From Candidatus Parabeggiatoa sp. nov. 2 (GTDB lineage: Bacteria > Pseudomonadota > Gammaproteobacteria > Beggiatoales > Beggiatoaceae): 42,311 nt of DNA. A program made the translations under genes and the position numbers. Positions 26,511 through 34,146 of the stretch are shown in pieces (position 1 is the stretch's first letter; every line of letters begins with the position of its first letter). The stretch is from positions 1 through 42,311 of the forward strand of contig NBMI01000026.1 in the NCBI GenBank assembly GCA_002085445.1, written 5' to 3'. The notes beneath the pieces are model-generated. The model saw nothing but the letters and a program-made list of their open reading frames with translations. It was not told the DNA's origin and did not search any database.

Positions 26511-27243
26511 GTCGCGCCCCCTAACAAGTCTTCGGCATAATCGGGTGCCGGATAATGAAATGGCACGGGGCCGTCGGATTCGGCGTTGATAAACTGTTTT
26601 ACCCAAGCGGACTCGGAGTTTTTTAACTTATCGGGCGCACCATAGCCAACGACTTTGCCGTTGGAAATGACATAAATTATGTCGGCAATTTCGGCCGTTT
26701 CATGCACATCATGTGACACAATGATGCTGGTTAAGCCCAAAGCATCGTTAATGGTGCGGATGAGGCGCACTAAAACACCCATAGAAATGGGATCTTGTCC
26801 GGTAAACGGTTCATCATACATTATCATCATTGGATCTAAAACCAAAGCTCTTGCCAAAGCCACCCGTCGCGCCATGCCGCCCGATAATTGACTGGGCATC
26901 AAGTCACGCGCTCCGCGCAAACCGACGGCGTGTAATTTCATCAAGACTAAATGACGAATCAGCGATTCTGCAAGTTTAGCTTACGCAAGGTGTAAAGTTT
27001 GCTTGTTCCCAAATTGGGCACTTTTAGACTATCGACTTCAATGCTACCGGCGTGCGGCCTTAATTGTCCGCCTATCAGGCGTAGTAATGTGGTTTTACCG
27101 CTGCCACTTGGGCCCATAATGGCCGTCACTTTGCCGCGTGGCATGTCTATATCAACGCCATCAAAAATCCAGCGATCACTACGCGCAAAGCGCAGGCCGC
27201 GAATTTTGACGAGTGGTTCTGTGTCATTAATTTTGTTGGTCAT
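26504..27243 (-). pseudogene. mlaF: Lipid-asymmetry ABC ATPase MlaF, internal deletion with frameshift
   Basis: The first part (27243-26959) has the N-terminal ATPase half with Walker A GPSGSGKTT and continues to KLYTLRK, then runs into a stop after LNLQNR. The second part, in another frame, resumes as ESLIRHLVLMKLHAVGLRG and contains the signature SQLSGGMARRVALARAL, Walker B MIMYDEPF and the switch histidine (SIIVSHD). The stretch between, which in MlaF has the Q-loop (LFQSGAL-type) and about 30 more residues, is missing. A deletion of roughly 100 bases, not a multiple of three, near 26970 accounts for it. Without the Q-loop no active ATPase is expected, unless the deletion is an assembly error. 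mlaE directly overlaps. Confidence 0.9.
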
Positions 27244-27550
27244 TATTCACCATTTTAATATAGATATTCAGATAATTAATTTACTGTCCTTTCGCTTATT
27301 TTTTGCGCGTCGTGAATTAAATGGCACATAATTCAATAAGTTACATTTTAACCTTTATATTCAATAGGTTATGCGTTTTTTAAAAAAATTACTGACATAT
27401 TCGGCGTTTTGACTGAAGTGAAAATATTGAGCAAATCCGCCAGTTATTAACTTTTTGAGTGGGACGTAAAATCAATAACTTATAAAATTCATTCGGGCAG
27501 AAAAAATAGCGAAAGGTAAGAATTTAGTCTCCTTTAGGAGACTTGAGCTT
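27244..27550. repeat. Spacer with fragments of dispersed repeats
   Basis: TAGATATTCAGATAATTAATT (27259-27279) recurs at 36740. AAGAATTTAGTCTCC(TTTAGG)AGACTTGAGC at 27519-27549 is a hairpin equivalent to the CCCCTTTAGGGGAC unit near 13835 and 36765. It runs into the 3' end of the parA-like gene. No gene is seen. Confidence 0.65.
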
Positions 27551-28540
27551 TCAGGCTGCGAAATTATTTTTCTGAAAATCTATAGCACAAGTCTTAGCGA
27601 GATTGATTGCTAATTGTTTGAATTCCTTGTAACAGTCCTTGACTGCGAGCGCGTATGTACCCATCGCACCGTCTGCGGGTTTTAGATGAAAGATCGGTTT
27701 GTGGGCTTGGATTGCCATTTCTATTAAGCCAGGATAATACGGTAGCGTGGCAAGACAATAGTTATCTTGTGTCACAGATGGCGGCGTTTCGATATTGTCA
27801 TTCAGTATGGATTGACGGTAAACACGGGGTATGTCCACCCACCGTGTATTATTTGTTGGTGGATGAGGTTGCAAAATCACATATCCTATAGGCTGCATTT
27901 GGGCGGTAGGTAAATCGATATCGACAACGGATTTCTTGTTAAGACATTTTTGCCACTTTTCTCTCAAACGAAGTAAACTCCGCCCTAGATTGTTTAATCC
28001 GTACATAAACAATGGATTTTGCACTAATGGAATGACTACATATTCGGCGGCAATGAGGGCCGCCGTGTTAATTGCACTTAAACTGGGACTTACGTCAATC
28101 AATACCACATCCGCTTTTTGCTGTTGAAAGGCCGCAAATAAGGCACGATAGAACGCCGATAGAGTCCGAAAAGTCAATTCATTCCCTTCATAACAGCGTG
28201 TCCAAGCTTCCGATAATTGGCTTTCAAAGATAAACAGTTCTGAATCACCCACGACTAAACCGAGATTTTCTGTAATAGGTTCCAATTGTAGTTCAGTAAG
28301 ATCGCCATTACCTTCTAAAATAGGACTAATCGTGCCTAAAATACTTTGTGGATGAGCACCATCAAGCCAGAGTTCTTCTAATCTTTCTTCATCTAAAAAC
28401 AAAGAAGTTAGATTGGCTTTAGGATCTAAATCAGCCACCACGACGTTAAGCCCTAAATCAGCATACATCCATGCCAAATGGTACACTAATGTTGTTTTGC
28501 CAATGCCACTTTTGCTGTTGAAAAACGCTATCGTTTTCAT
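27551..28540 (-). CDS. ParA-like P-loop ATPase paired with an AlbA_2 gene
   Basis: A 329-residue MinD/ParA-type ATPase. It has a deviant Walker A (NSKSGIGKTT, signature lysine K10 and K15, with Ser in place of the first Gly), a switch-I region VVADLDPKANLTSLF, and Walker B VLIDVSPSLSAINT. Such ATPases dimerise on ATP and bind DNA non-specifically to position cargo. The protein is longer than plasmid ParA, and there is no parB or parS-like repeat next to it. Its ATG overlaps the TGA of the upstream AlbA_2 gene (ATGA), so the two are cotranscribed and probably translationally coupled. Its role is therefore more likely in a two-gene system than in chromosome segregation. Its last codons lie close to a dispersed repeat. 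Confidence 0.85.
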   Translation of the reverse strand: MKTIAFFNSKSGIGKTTLVYHLAWMYADLGLNVVVADLDPKANLTSLFLDEERLEELWLDGAHPQSILGTISPILEGNGDLTELQLEPITENLGLVVGDSELFIFESQLSEAWTRCYEGNELTFRTLSAFYRALFAAFQQQKADVVLIDVSPSLSAINTAALIAAEYVVIPLVQNPLFMYGLNNLGRSLLRLREKWQKCLNKKSVVDIDLPTAQMQPIGYVILQPHPPTNNTRWVDIPRVYRQSILNDNIETPPSVTQDNYCLATLPYYPGLIEMAIQAHKPIFHLKPADGAMGTYALAVKDCYKEFKQLAINLAKTCAIDFQKNNFAA

Positions 28541-29730
28541 TTTACTTGCCTAACTCTTACTAGAACATAAGTCGGTTCAAATTGAAATTTGGCCGGTGGA
28601 TTAGCATTTTTCGCGAGTGCTTCTTGGGCACGTTGCACTCCATAACCAAACTTATTGACATATCCTAACACTTTCATCGCTTCTGCAAGCACCGGATTAC
28701 GGTAGGCCGTTTGGCGAGGAAAGTTCTCTGGCGTAACTTCTCCATAAAGTCCACCCGGACTTTGGATTTCAACATGATCGCTAAACCAATAAAACCGAAT
28801 TGGTGCAGTTGAGCTTTCATACCAACGGTGCATGACAGCATTCATCATCAGTTCTTTGAGTGCGATAGCGGGATAGGCTGAAAACAATTTTTCTCGCAAA
28901 GTCGTTTGAGGAATAGGGTAGTGCTGATTATGTAATTTAATTAAGGCATCCAAGTCCCGCAATACGGTGATTAAATCACCTGATAATGCTTGTTCACTCT
29001 CAACTTCATCAGTTAGTGTCGTGCCGGCAAAACGAACAAATTGAATATACGCCCCTGGTATCCACCACGTTGGCTTTTTACCAAAAAGCAATATTCCCGC
29101 ATAACTTGGACAGTCTTTGTCTAAATCATAAAAACGTAGTGAAGCCAATTGTTCCTTGATATTACGTTGATTTTCCTCAATAATTTCAGTGGCTATGGCA
29201 TTGGGGAGATAGTTCAGACGAAACAAATCCAAGCTGATATCGTTAAACGTACTGCCTAAACACGGGCGTGCATCAGCGCGACTTGCTACTGTAGTACGCC
29301 GTTCTGACAGTATACGTTCTTCAGTTTCATTGGCAATGGCACGTCTAGGCCCTACGCGAATGTAAATTCTCCCCTTATAACGCACTGGTGGCAAGTCTGA
29401 AGGAAATACTTCAACTACCGCAATTTCTCCTTGTCCGTTGGGCAGAGAATACTTTTGTACCGTCAAAGCCGGCAGTGGTTGGATATTGCCGGCTGAACGT
29501 AGGGCGGCCAAATTTTGTAATAGCCTATCAGTCACCTGCAAACCACTGGGAGTTCCATCGTCATTGACACCGATAAGCAAATAACCGGGGCAACGGTGAT
29601 TAGGAAAGTCATTGGAAAACGCACAAACGGCCTGAGCAAATTTGTCAGTGTTATTAGTTGAAGTCGTTCTTTCAATTCTGTCTGACTCAATATCAGACAT
29701 TATATTCTGTAATTCTTCGAGGGTGAACAT
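28537..29730 (-). CDS. AlbA_2 / RecG-related HATPase protein (Schlafen-like domain)
   Basis: A 397-residue protein. I set the start at 29730 (MFTLEELQNI), because the frame before it is repeat-encoded and a fossil duplicate. The N-terminal AlbA_2 (Schlafen-like) nucleic-acid-binding domain (about 1-130) has ESDRIERTTS, a GYLLIGVNDDGTPSGL strand pair and YIRVGPRRAIANETEE. The C-terminal HATPase_c_4 region has AIALKELMMNAVMHRWYE (N-box-like), IEIQSPGGLYGEVTPE-type glycine loop and FGYGVQRAQEAL. Proteins of this build are annotated as ATP-binding or putative transcriptional regulators; their biological role is mostly unknown. It overlaps the ParA-like gene by four bases. Confidence 0.85.
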   Translation of the reverse strand: MFTLEELQNIMSDIESDRIERTTSTNNTDKFAQAVCAFSNDFPNHRCPGYLLIGVNDDGTPSGLQVTDRLLQNLAALRSAGNIQPLPALTVQKYSLPNGQGEIAVVEVFPSDLPPVRYKGRIYIRVGPRRAIANETEERILSERRTTVASRADARPCLGSTFNDISLDLFRLNYLPNAIATEIIEENQRNIKEQLASLRFYDLDKDCPSYAGILLFGKKPTWWIPGAYIQFVRFAGTTLTDEVESEQALSGDLITVLRDLDALIKLHNQHYPIPQTTLREKLFSAYPAIALKELMMNAVMHRWYESSTAPIRFYWFSDHVEIQSPGGLYGEVTPENFPRQTAYRNPVLAEAMKVLGYVNKFGYGVQRAQEALAKNANPPAKFQFEPTYVLVRVRQVK

Positions 29731-29994
29731 GAGATATGGAATGTACTTTAAAACCGTGAAAATTAAATTGCGAGCGAGTGCTTCTGCAAGCACCGGATTA
29801 CTAAGGGCCGTTTTTTGAGTCAAAATTTCTGGCGTAACTTCTCCATAAAGTCCACCCGGACTTTGGATTTCAATATGATCGCTAAACCAATAAAATCGAA
29901 TCGGTGCAGTTGAGCCATCGACGTCCAAGATAAATCTTAGACTCCTTGTTTGGACGTCCAAGATAAATCTTAGACTCCTTGTTTGGACGTCCAA
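29731..29994 (-). pseudogene. Fossil fragment of a second AlbA_2-HATPase copy
   Basis: Positions 29780-29915 are nearly identical to 28679-28814, the part of the intact gene encoding STAPIRFYWFSDH to NPVLAEAM. The fragment lies in frame directly in front of the intact gene. Read together they would give a 485-residue protein with the HATPase segment at both ends. At its 5' side it is joined to CCAAGATAAATCTTAG palindromes. It is best explained as a remnant of a tandem duplicate, most of which was deleted. Confidence 0.85.
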
Positions 29995-30012
29995 GATAAA
30001 TCTTGGACTCCG
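29925..30012. repeat. 3 x CCAAGATAAATCTT palindrome
   Basis: Three GACGTCCAAGATAAATCTT(A/G)GACTCC units follow one another with TTGTTTG linkers, between the fossil fragment and the YiiX-like gene. They run over the 3' end of neither intact gene's core. Confidence 0.85.
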
Positions 30013-30020
30013 GTTTGAAG

Positions 30021-30935
30021 TTAGAGGTCACTTTTCCAAACTTCTTCAAGATCACCATCGACAAACGTATCTGGCGTAATCACCGTTCGCGGTTTAAAAA
30101 ACACACGGCGGCGTTCCGGTTCAATCCCATAATTCCAGCAAATGCTTTTGGTGATAAAGTAAACGAATTCCGTGCTGCGAGTGGTGGTACAAAAAAAATC
30201 AATTCCAAAATCATAGTCATAAGGCGTACTGAGTTCTCTTATAGCGATTCGATAAAGAATTTTGAAGATTTTTTCAAACTCAACCACTTTGCCTTGGGCG
30301 AGGTATTGGGCGATCTTTTTTTCATTTTCGACGATAGCCTTTGTTGTGGCATCAAGCTTAACCGGTTCTTTTGCCTGCTCGTTTTTTTTGGCTTTTTTGG
30401 CTTTTTTGGCTTTTTCTTCTGATTCTGCTGAAGTTTTTTCGTCCCCGCCCTTGTTTGCAGCCCCAGTTGGATCTTCAAAATACTGTTGTAAAATATCTGG
30501 AATTTGGCACTTGTTGAGGGATTTCAACTGACGGGGAAAACGCATTACCGCTAAACCATCACAACGGCAAAAATCAATCAAGTCCTCAAGAACTATTTTA
30601 TCCCCTAAGGCGTAAATGACCATTTGTCGGCCGGTTTTGAATTGCGTTGGATTTTCGACTTCAGCAAATTGCTTGAGATGATTCTCAGTCACTTCGCCGA
30701 GATAAAAACCAACATGCTTGAAAGTCCCCGGTATAAAATAATTGTTAAGGTAGCCATTAAAAGAACGCACTAAAATATCGCCCGGCTTAACCCGTTTCAA
30801 GACTTCCCGCGTGTGGTTACCTTTGATGGCAAAATTGCGCGGACGATAAACCATAAATAGGGGCCATTTGGAAACTTTAATGTCGCTAAACACGGTCAAA
30901 AGTTTTTCAGAAAAGCCTTTTTTGCGAGTTTGCAT
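30021..30935 (-). CDS. YiiX/YebB-like NlpC/P60 hydrolase-fold protein, catalytic Cys apparently Ser
   Basis: A 304-residue protein with the permuted NlpC/P60 layout of the YiiX family: VKPGDILVRSFNGYLNNYFIPG (about 50-70), the FKHVGFYLG motif with H74, and the late ELSTPYDYDFGIDF...STEFVYF motif. In the family the last motif normally reads Y-C-(S/T)-E-(L/F)-V; here it is R-S-T-E-F-V, with S254 (AGC) where the nucleophile cysteine would be. C249 is nearby. An inserted Lys/Ala/Glu-rich, probably disordered linker lies at about residues 156-200. The ATG has a good AGGAG upstream. There is no signal peptide. I infer that it may be inactive or use another residue. Confidence 0.75.
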   Translation of the reverse strand: MQTRKKGFSEKLLTVFSDIKVSKWPLFMVYRPRNFAIKGNHTREVLKRVKPGDILVRSFNGYLNNYFIPGTFKHVGFYLGEVTENHLKQFAEVENPTQFKTGRQMVIYALGDKIVLEDLIDFCRCDGLAVMRFPRQLKSLNKCQIPDILQQYFEDPTGAANKGGDEKTSAESEEKAKKAKKAKKNEQAKEPVKLDATTKAIVENEKKIAQYLAQGKVVEFEKIFKILYRIAIRELSTPYDYDFGIDFFCTTTRSTEFVYFITKSICWNYGIEPERRRVFFKPRTVITPDTFVDGDLEEVWKSDL

Positions 30936-31586
30936 ATAAAATAACTCCTAGTTCGCAATTCTGTTGTTAAGTATTAACGTAAGTTCGACTTTAAATATCT
31001 GTGAGTTATATCATTATTAATGATATAAACTCGTTATTGATAATGACTGTTAAATCAATCAATAAAAAACAAAACTAACCAGCAAAACTTGGCTATAACA
31101 CTCTATGGCCCACAATTTTCAGGTTATTAACGTATTAATGTTAAAGGTTTAATAGACTGAAAGTACAACGGATGAAAGGGAATAAACGGATTTTTTAAGT
31201 TTAATATTTTAGTTGAAATTCTGCTATGAAAGCTAATTCAATCCATTATTTCATTTTCACCTGTTTCAAGTACGTTCTGTATAGTAAAAAAAAAAAATTA
31301 ATCAATTATTTAGTTTCAAATAATTGATTAATAGAAAATTTATATAACTTATTGAAAAGTCGAACTCATTTTATTAACATCTATTGATAAATGTCAATAA
31401 ATCCGAACACTGCCAAACTATCCTGCCAACCGACTCCTGCCAACCGACTCCTGCCAAACTAAAGTTTGGACTCATGATCATTGATAACTGATCACTGTTC
31501 ACTGTTCACTGAAAAATGAAAACGCCAAGAAATATATTATAATGATTTTTTTTATCGATACTCCAACGTTGGACTTTTAATCATCC
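30936..31586. repeat. Spacer with ~130-bp dispersed repeat, copy 2, and palindromes
   Basis: Positions 31153-31283 match 17937-18066. AT-rich TATCATTATTAATGATATA (31012-31030) is a palindrome. Positions 31423-31472 hold two CTGCCAACCGACTC units and CTGCCAAACTAAAGTTTGG. GATCATTGATAACTGATCACTG units follow at 31477-31513. A further gene is not supported. Confidence 0.75.
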
Positions 31587-32192
31587 ATGAAATTTTTATT
31601 TGATTTATTCCCCGTTTTCTTGTTCTTTATCGCCTATAAACTCTCTGACATTTATGTCGCCACCGCGGTGATAATCGTCGCGTCTATTGTACAAGTCAGT
31701 TGGTTTTGGCTAAAACACCATCGTGTTGAAAAGATGCACCTAATCACATTGGTGTTAGTTCTCATGTTGGGTGGGGCAACCTTATTCTTACGCGATCCCA
31801 TTTTTATTTTATGGAAACCTACCGTCGTCAATTGGGCGTTTGCCATCGCGTTTTTTGGTAGTCAATTCATTGGCAAAAAGAACTTTCTCCAGCGAATGCT
31901 GGATAGTCAAATAACTCTAAACGAACAACAGGTTTGGAAAAACCTGAATTTCGCATGGGTGGGCTTTTTTATTGCTATGGGCATAATTAATTTATATGTC
32001 GCCTTTAATTTTGATGAAGACACTTGGGTGAATTTCAAGTTGTTTGGTATGATGGGCTTGACTTTTGTCTTTGTGATTGCCCAGAGCTTTTATTTAGCGC
32101 GGCACATCGTCCCAGAGGATGAGAAAACGGAGGCAACTCAACCGCAACCCACGAACAAACAGTTCCCATTAGACACCAAAACCACAAAATGA
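31587..32192 (+). CDS. yciB: Inner-membrane protein YciB (septation protein A)
   Basis: A 201-residue protein with about five membrane helices, starting MKFLFDLFPVFLFFIAYKL, with the family segments WFWLKHHRVEKMHL, FLRDPIFILWKPTVVNW and VNFKLFGMMGLTFVF. YciB supports cell-envelope integrity and is reported to interact with elongation and division complexes. It starts the conserved gammaproteobacterial order yciB - yciI - bolA - parvulin, here interrupted by a repeat element and an HD-domain gene. The last seven codons (DTKTTK and the TGA) coincide with the left inverted repeat of a mobile element, so the native C-terminus was cut or replaced. Confidence 0.93.
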   Translation: MKFLFDLFPVFLFFIAYKLSDIYVATAVIIVASIVQVSWFWLKHHRVEKMHLITLVLVLMLGGATLFLRDPIFILWKPTVVNWAFAIAFFGSQFIGKKNFLQRMLDSQITLNEQQVWKNLNFAWVGFFIAMGIINLYVAFNFDEDTWVNFKLFGMMGLTFVFVIAQSFYLARHIVPEDEKTEATQPQPTNKQFPLDTKTTK

Positions 32193-32468
32193 AAAAAAAT
32201 TGACAGACAATAATTATTTGTAATCTAATGCATGTCGGAACTTAGGGAAGTTCAAGAAGGCATGTATGAGTGGATGGGAACTTATAATTAACATAAGATT
32301 AGCTTCAAAATCAATACCTAGCAAAAGTTTCTCCGAAACTTTTGCCAGGTATTGTGTATATTATACATAAAGTCACAGATAATTATCTGTGACGTGGGGA
32401 GCTTACCCCTCTTTCACATAAATAATTCTACTATTTTTTGGTAGTTTTGGCGTTTTTAAGTAAGAGTC
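32172..32468. mobile_element. ~300-bp element with terminal inverted repeats, copy B, ending yciB
   Basis: The left end GACACCAAAACCACAAAAT overlaps the end of yciB. The right end GGTAGTTTTGGCGTTTTTAA lies at about 32441-32460, followed by GTAAGAGTC as in copy A. Shared internal blocks are AATAATTATTTGTA, GGAACTTATAA, CTTCAAAATC and GGGGAGCTTACCCC (32396-32409). A nested CAAAAGTTTCTCCGAAACTTTTG hairpin (about 32322-32344) is absent from copy A. The right side stops eight bases before the next start codon. Confidence 0.75.
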
Positions 32469-32476
32469 AAGTATAG

Positions 32477-33046
32477 ATGCTTAAGACAGACGAATTGACT
32501 TTATTCTTAACCGCGCTAAAATTTGCCGCGGTTAAGCACCGCAATCAGCGGCGTAAAGATCGTAAAGCGACGCCCTATATTAATCATCCTATTGAAGTTG
32601 CCGAAACGTTGTGGCTCCGAGGCGGCGTGCGCGAGACGGTGACGATAGTCGGGGCACTACTACATGATACGCTAGAAGATACTGATGCGACACCAGAAGA
32701 AATTCATAATCAATTTGGTGCCGAAATCTTGGCGTTAGTGCAAGAAGTCACTGATGACAAAAGTTTGCCCAAGCTTGAGCGCAAACGTTTGCAAATTGAA
32801 CACGCCCCGCACAAATCGACACGCGCCAAACAACTTAAGTTGGCCGACAAAATTTGCAATGTCCATGACATCACCCATTCGCCACCTCACAATTGGTCAT
32901 TGAAACTTCGTCAAGAATACTTGGACTGGAGTGAGCAAGTCGTGGCGGGCTTGCGTGGCGTGAATCCGGCCCTAGAAGCGCATTATGATGCCCTCCTAGC
33001 CGAAGCAAGAGACGCGCTTGCTCGAAAAATGAAAAATGAAAAATAA
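32477..33046 (+). CDS. HD-domain small alarmone hydrolase-like protein (MESH1/SpoT type)
   Basis: A 189-residue metal-dependent phosphohydrolase of the (p)ppGpp hydrolase (MESH1, small alarmone hydrolase) type. The pattern runs A(V)KHRNQRRKDRKATPYINHPIEVAETL, ALLHDTLEDTDATPEEI with the HD pair, F(G)AEILALVQEVTDDKSLP, and AKQLKLADKICNVHDI. These are the residues that bind Mn and the alarmone in the family. There is no synthetase, TGS or ACT domain, so it would only hydrolyse. The start follows the TIR element immediately and lacks a Shine-Dalgarno. The stop lies in an AAAAATGAAAAATG repeat. Confidence 0.88.
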   Translation: MLKTDELTLFLTALKFAAVKHRNQRRKDRKATPYINHPIEVAETLWLRGGVRETVTIVGALLHDTLEDTDATPEEIHNQFGAEILALVQEVTDDKSLPKLERKRLQIEHAPHKSTRAKQLKLADKICNVHDITHSPPHNWSLKLRQEYLDWSEQVVAGLRGVNPALEAHYDALLAEARDALARKMKNEK

Positions 33047-33268
33047 GTTTTTCTAAAAAAACTTTTGCTTGGAAATGAAAATTTATATAGATGTTCAGAA
33101 AAATCATTTCACCGGCTCCAGGTAGTTACACTGGCTTTAATAATACGCCCCTTCAGGGCTAATAGATATTTTAAAATCAGCCCCAACGGGGCGATATTAA
33201 TATAGCCAAGGGCAACGCCCCTGGCTAAAGCGACTACTACGAACAAAAACCAAAACCCCCCCCAAAAT
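33047..33268. repeat. Spacer with palindromic repeats
   Basis: ATAGATGTTCAGAAAAATC (33075) is a dispersed motif also at 11510. TACGCCCCTTCAGGGCTAAT and AGCCCCAACGGGGCGATATT (33148-33200) form paired, REP-like hairpins, followed by GGGCAACGCCCCTGGCTAAA. A run of eight C lies just before the yciI start, where no Shine-Dalgarno is seen. Confidence 0.65.
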
Positions 33269-33568
33269 ATGCTGTACGCCATTATCAGTGAAGATGTCCC
33301 AAACAGCTTGGAAACACGCCTAAAAACCCGTCCGGCCCACTTAGAGCGTTTGAAAATCCTTAAATCCCAAGGCCGTTTAGTGTTGGCGGGGCCACATCCC
33401 GCTATTGATGCACCAGACCCCGGCTCATCCGGATTCACAGGCAGCTTGATTGTGGCCGAATTCCGTTCGGTTGAAGAGGCCCGTGCATGGGCCGCTGATG
33501 ACCCTTATAATGAAGCTGGCGTGTATGCCCATATCACTGTTAAGCCCTTTAAAAAGGTTTTACCATGA
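33269..33568 (+). CDS. yciI: YciI family protein
   Basis: A 99-residue ferredoxin-like-fold protein starting [28 protein letters not shown], with [31 protein letters not shown] and a [19 protein letters not shown]-terminus. The conserved His-Asp-type pair (R-P-A-H-L, D-D-P-Y) is present. Its biochemical role is not settled. Its TGA overlaps the ATG of bolA (ATGA), a conserved operon with yciB upstream. Confidence 0.92.
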   Translation: MLYAIISEDVPNSLETRLKTRPAHLERLKILKSQGRLVLAGPHPAIDAPDPGSSGFTGSLIVAEFRSVEEARAWAADDPYNEAGVYAHITVKPFKKVLP

Positions 33569-33861
33569 CTGAGACTGATCGCGTAGCACTCCGACAAGAT
33601 TTCAGGGAAAAACTGAACAAAGCACTTGCCCCCATTCACCTCGACATTATTGATGAAAGTCATAAACATGCCGGGCATGCCGGGGCGCGAAAAGGAGGCG
33701 GACATTTTACAGTGACAATTGTCAGTCCACAATTTACCGGAAAAACGTTAGTGCAACGTCATCGTATGGTTTATGCGGCCGTCGATGAATTGATGAATAC
33801 CGCCATTCATGCTTTAAGCATTACCGCGCAAACACCTGAAGAATTTTCATCCTCACCCTAA
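33565..33861 (+). CDS. bolA: BolA family protein
   Basis: A 98-residue BolA-fold protein: [29 protein letters not shown] and the class-specific helix-turn motif [19 protein letters not shown]. BolA proteins work with monothiol glutaredoxins in iron-sulfur cluster handling or act in envelope stress. The conserved histidines of the HxxH region (H36, H39) and the C-terminal histidine in the last helix (IHALSI) are seen. It is translationally coupled to yciI. Confidence 0.93.
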   Translation: MTETDRVALRQDFREKLNKALAPIHLDIIDESHKHAGHAGARKGGGHFTVTIVSPQFTGKTLVQRHRMVYAAVDELMNTAIHALSITAQTPEEFSSSP

Positions 33862-33901
33862 GCGGCTCGCTTTTCCGTCCAAAGCTTTATAACGGGCCGA
33901 A

Positions 33902-33934
33902 AGAAATCCGATTTCTTCAAGAAATCGGATTTCT
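33902..33934. terminator. Hairpin after bolA
   Basis: AGAAATCCGATTTCTT pairs with AAGAAATCGGATTTCT about 40 bases after the bolA stop, followed by CTTTT. It is the strongest of the ATCCGAT hairpins in the window and probably terminates the yciI-bolA transcript. Confidence 0.65.
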
Positions 33935-34146
33935 CTTTTGGGAAGGCAGGAGTCCAAACTAACTAATGGCCGCGTCGGCAAATTTTTAGTTTCGTTGTAT
34001 CTCGTCTTTTCAATGAGTTACGTTTATTTAGGGACAAGTCTAATGATTAACAATTAATTATTAATTATTAATTATTAATTATTAATTAGAGGGTAGGGTG
34101 AGGGTGACTCAATTGAAAACACAATCTAAATCAAGGAGATCAATTT
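33935..34146. repeat. Spacer with TTAATTA array
   Basis: ATTAATTATTAATTATTAATT lies at about 34055-34088, followed by GAGGGTAGGGTGAGGGTGA. A real Shine-Dalgarno (AAGGAGA, 34133-34139) precedes the parvulin start. Confidence 0.7.

Noticed and set aside
26511..26606. Longer N-terminus for MlaE
   Set aside because: The extra 32 codons read through the end of mlaF in another frame; the ATG overlapping the mlaF stop is the usual start.
27551..28540. Chromosome or plasmid partition locus
   Set aside because: No parB, no parS-like sites and no replication gene nearby. The partner gene is an AlbA_2-type protein.
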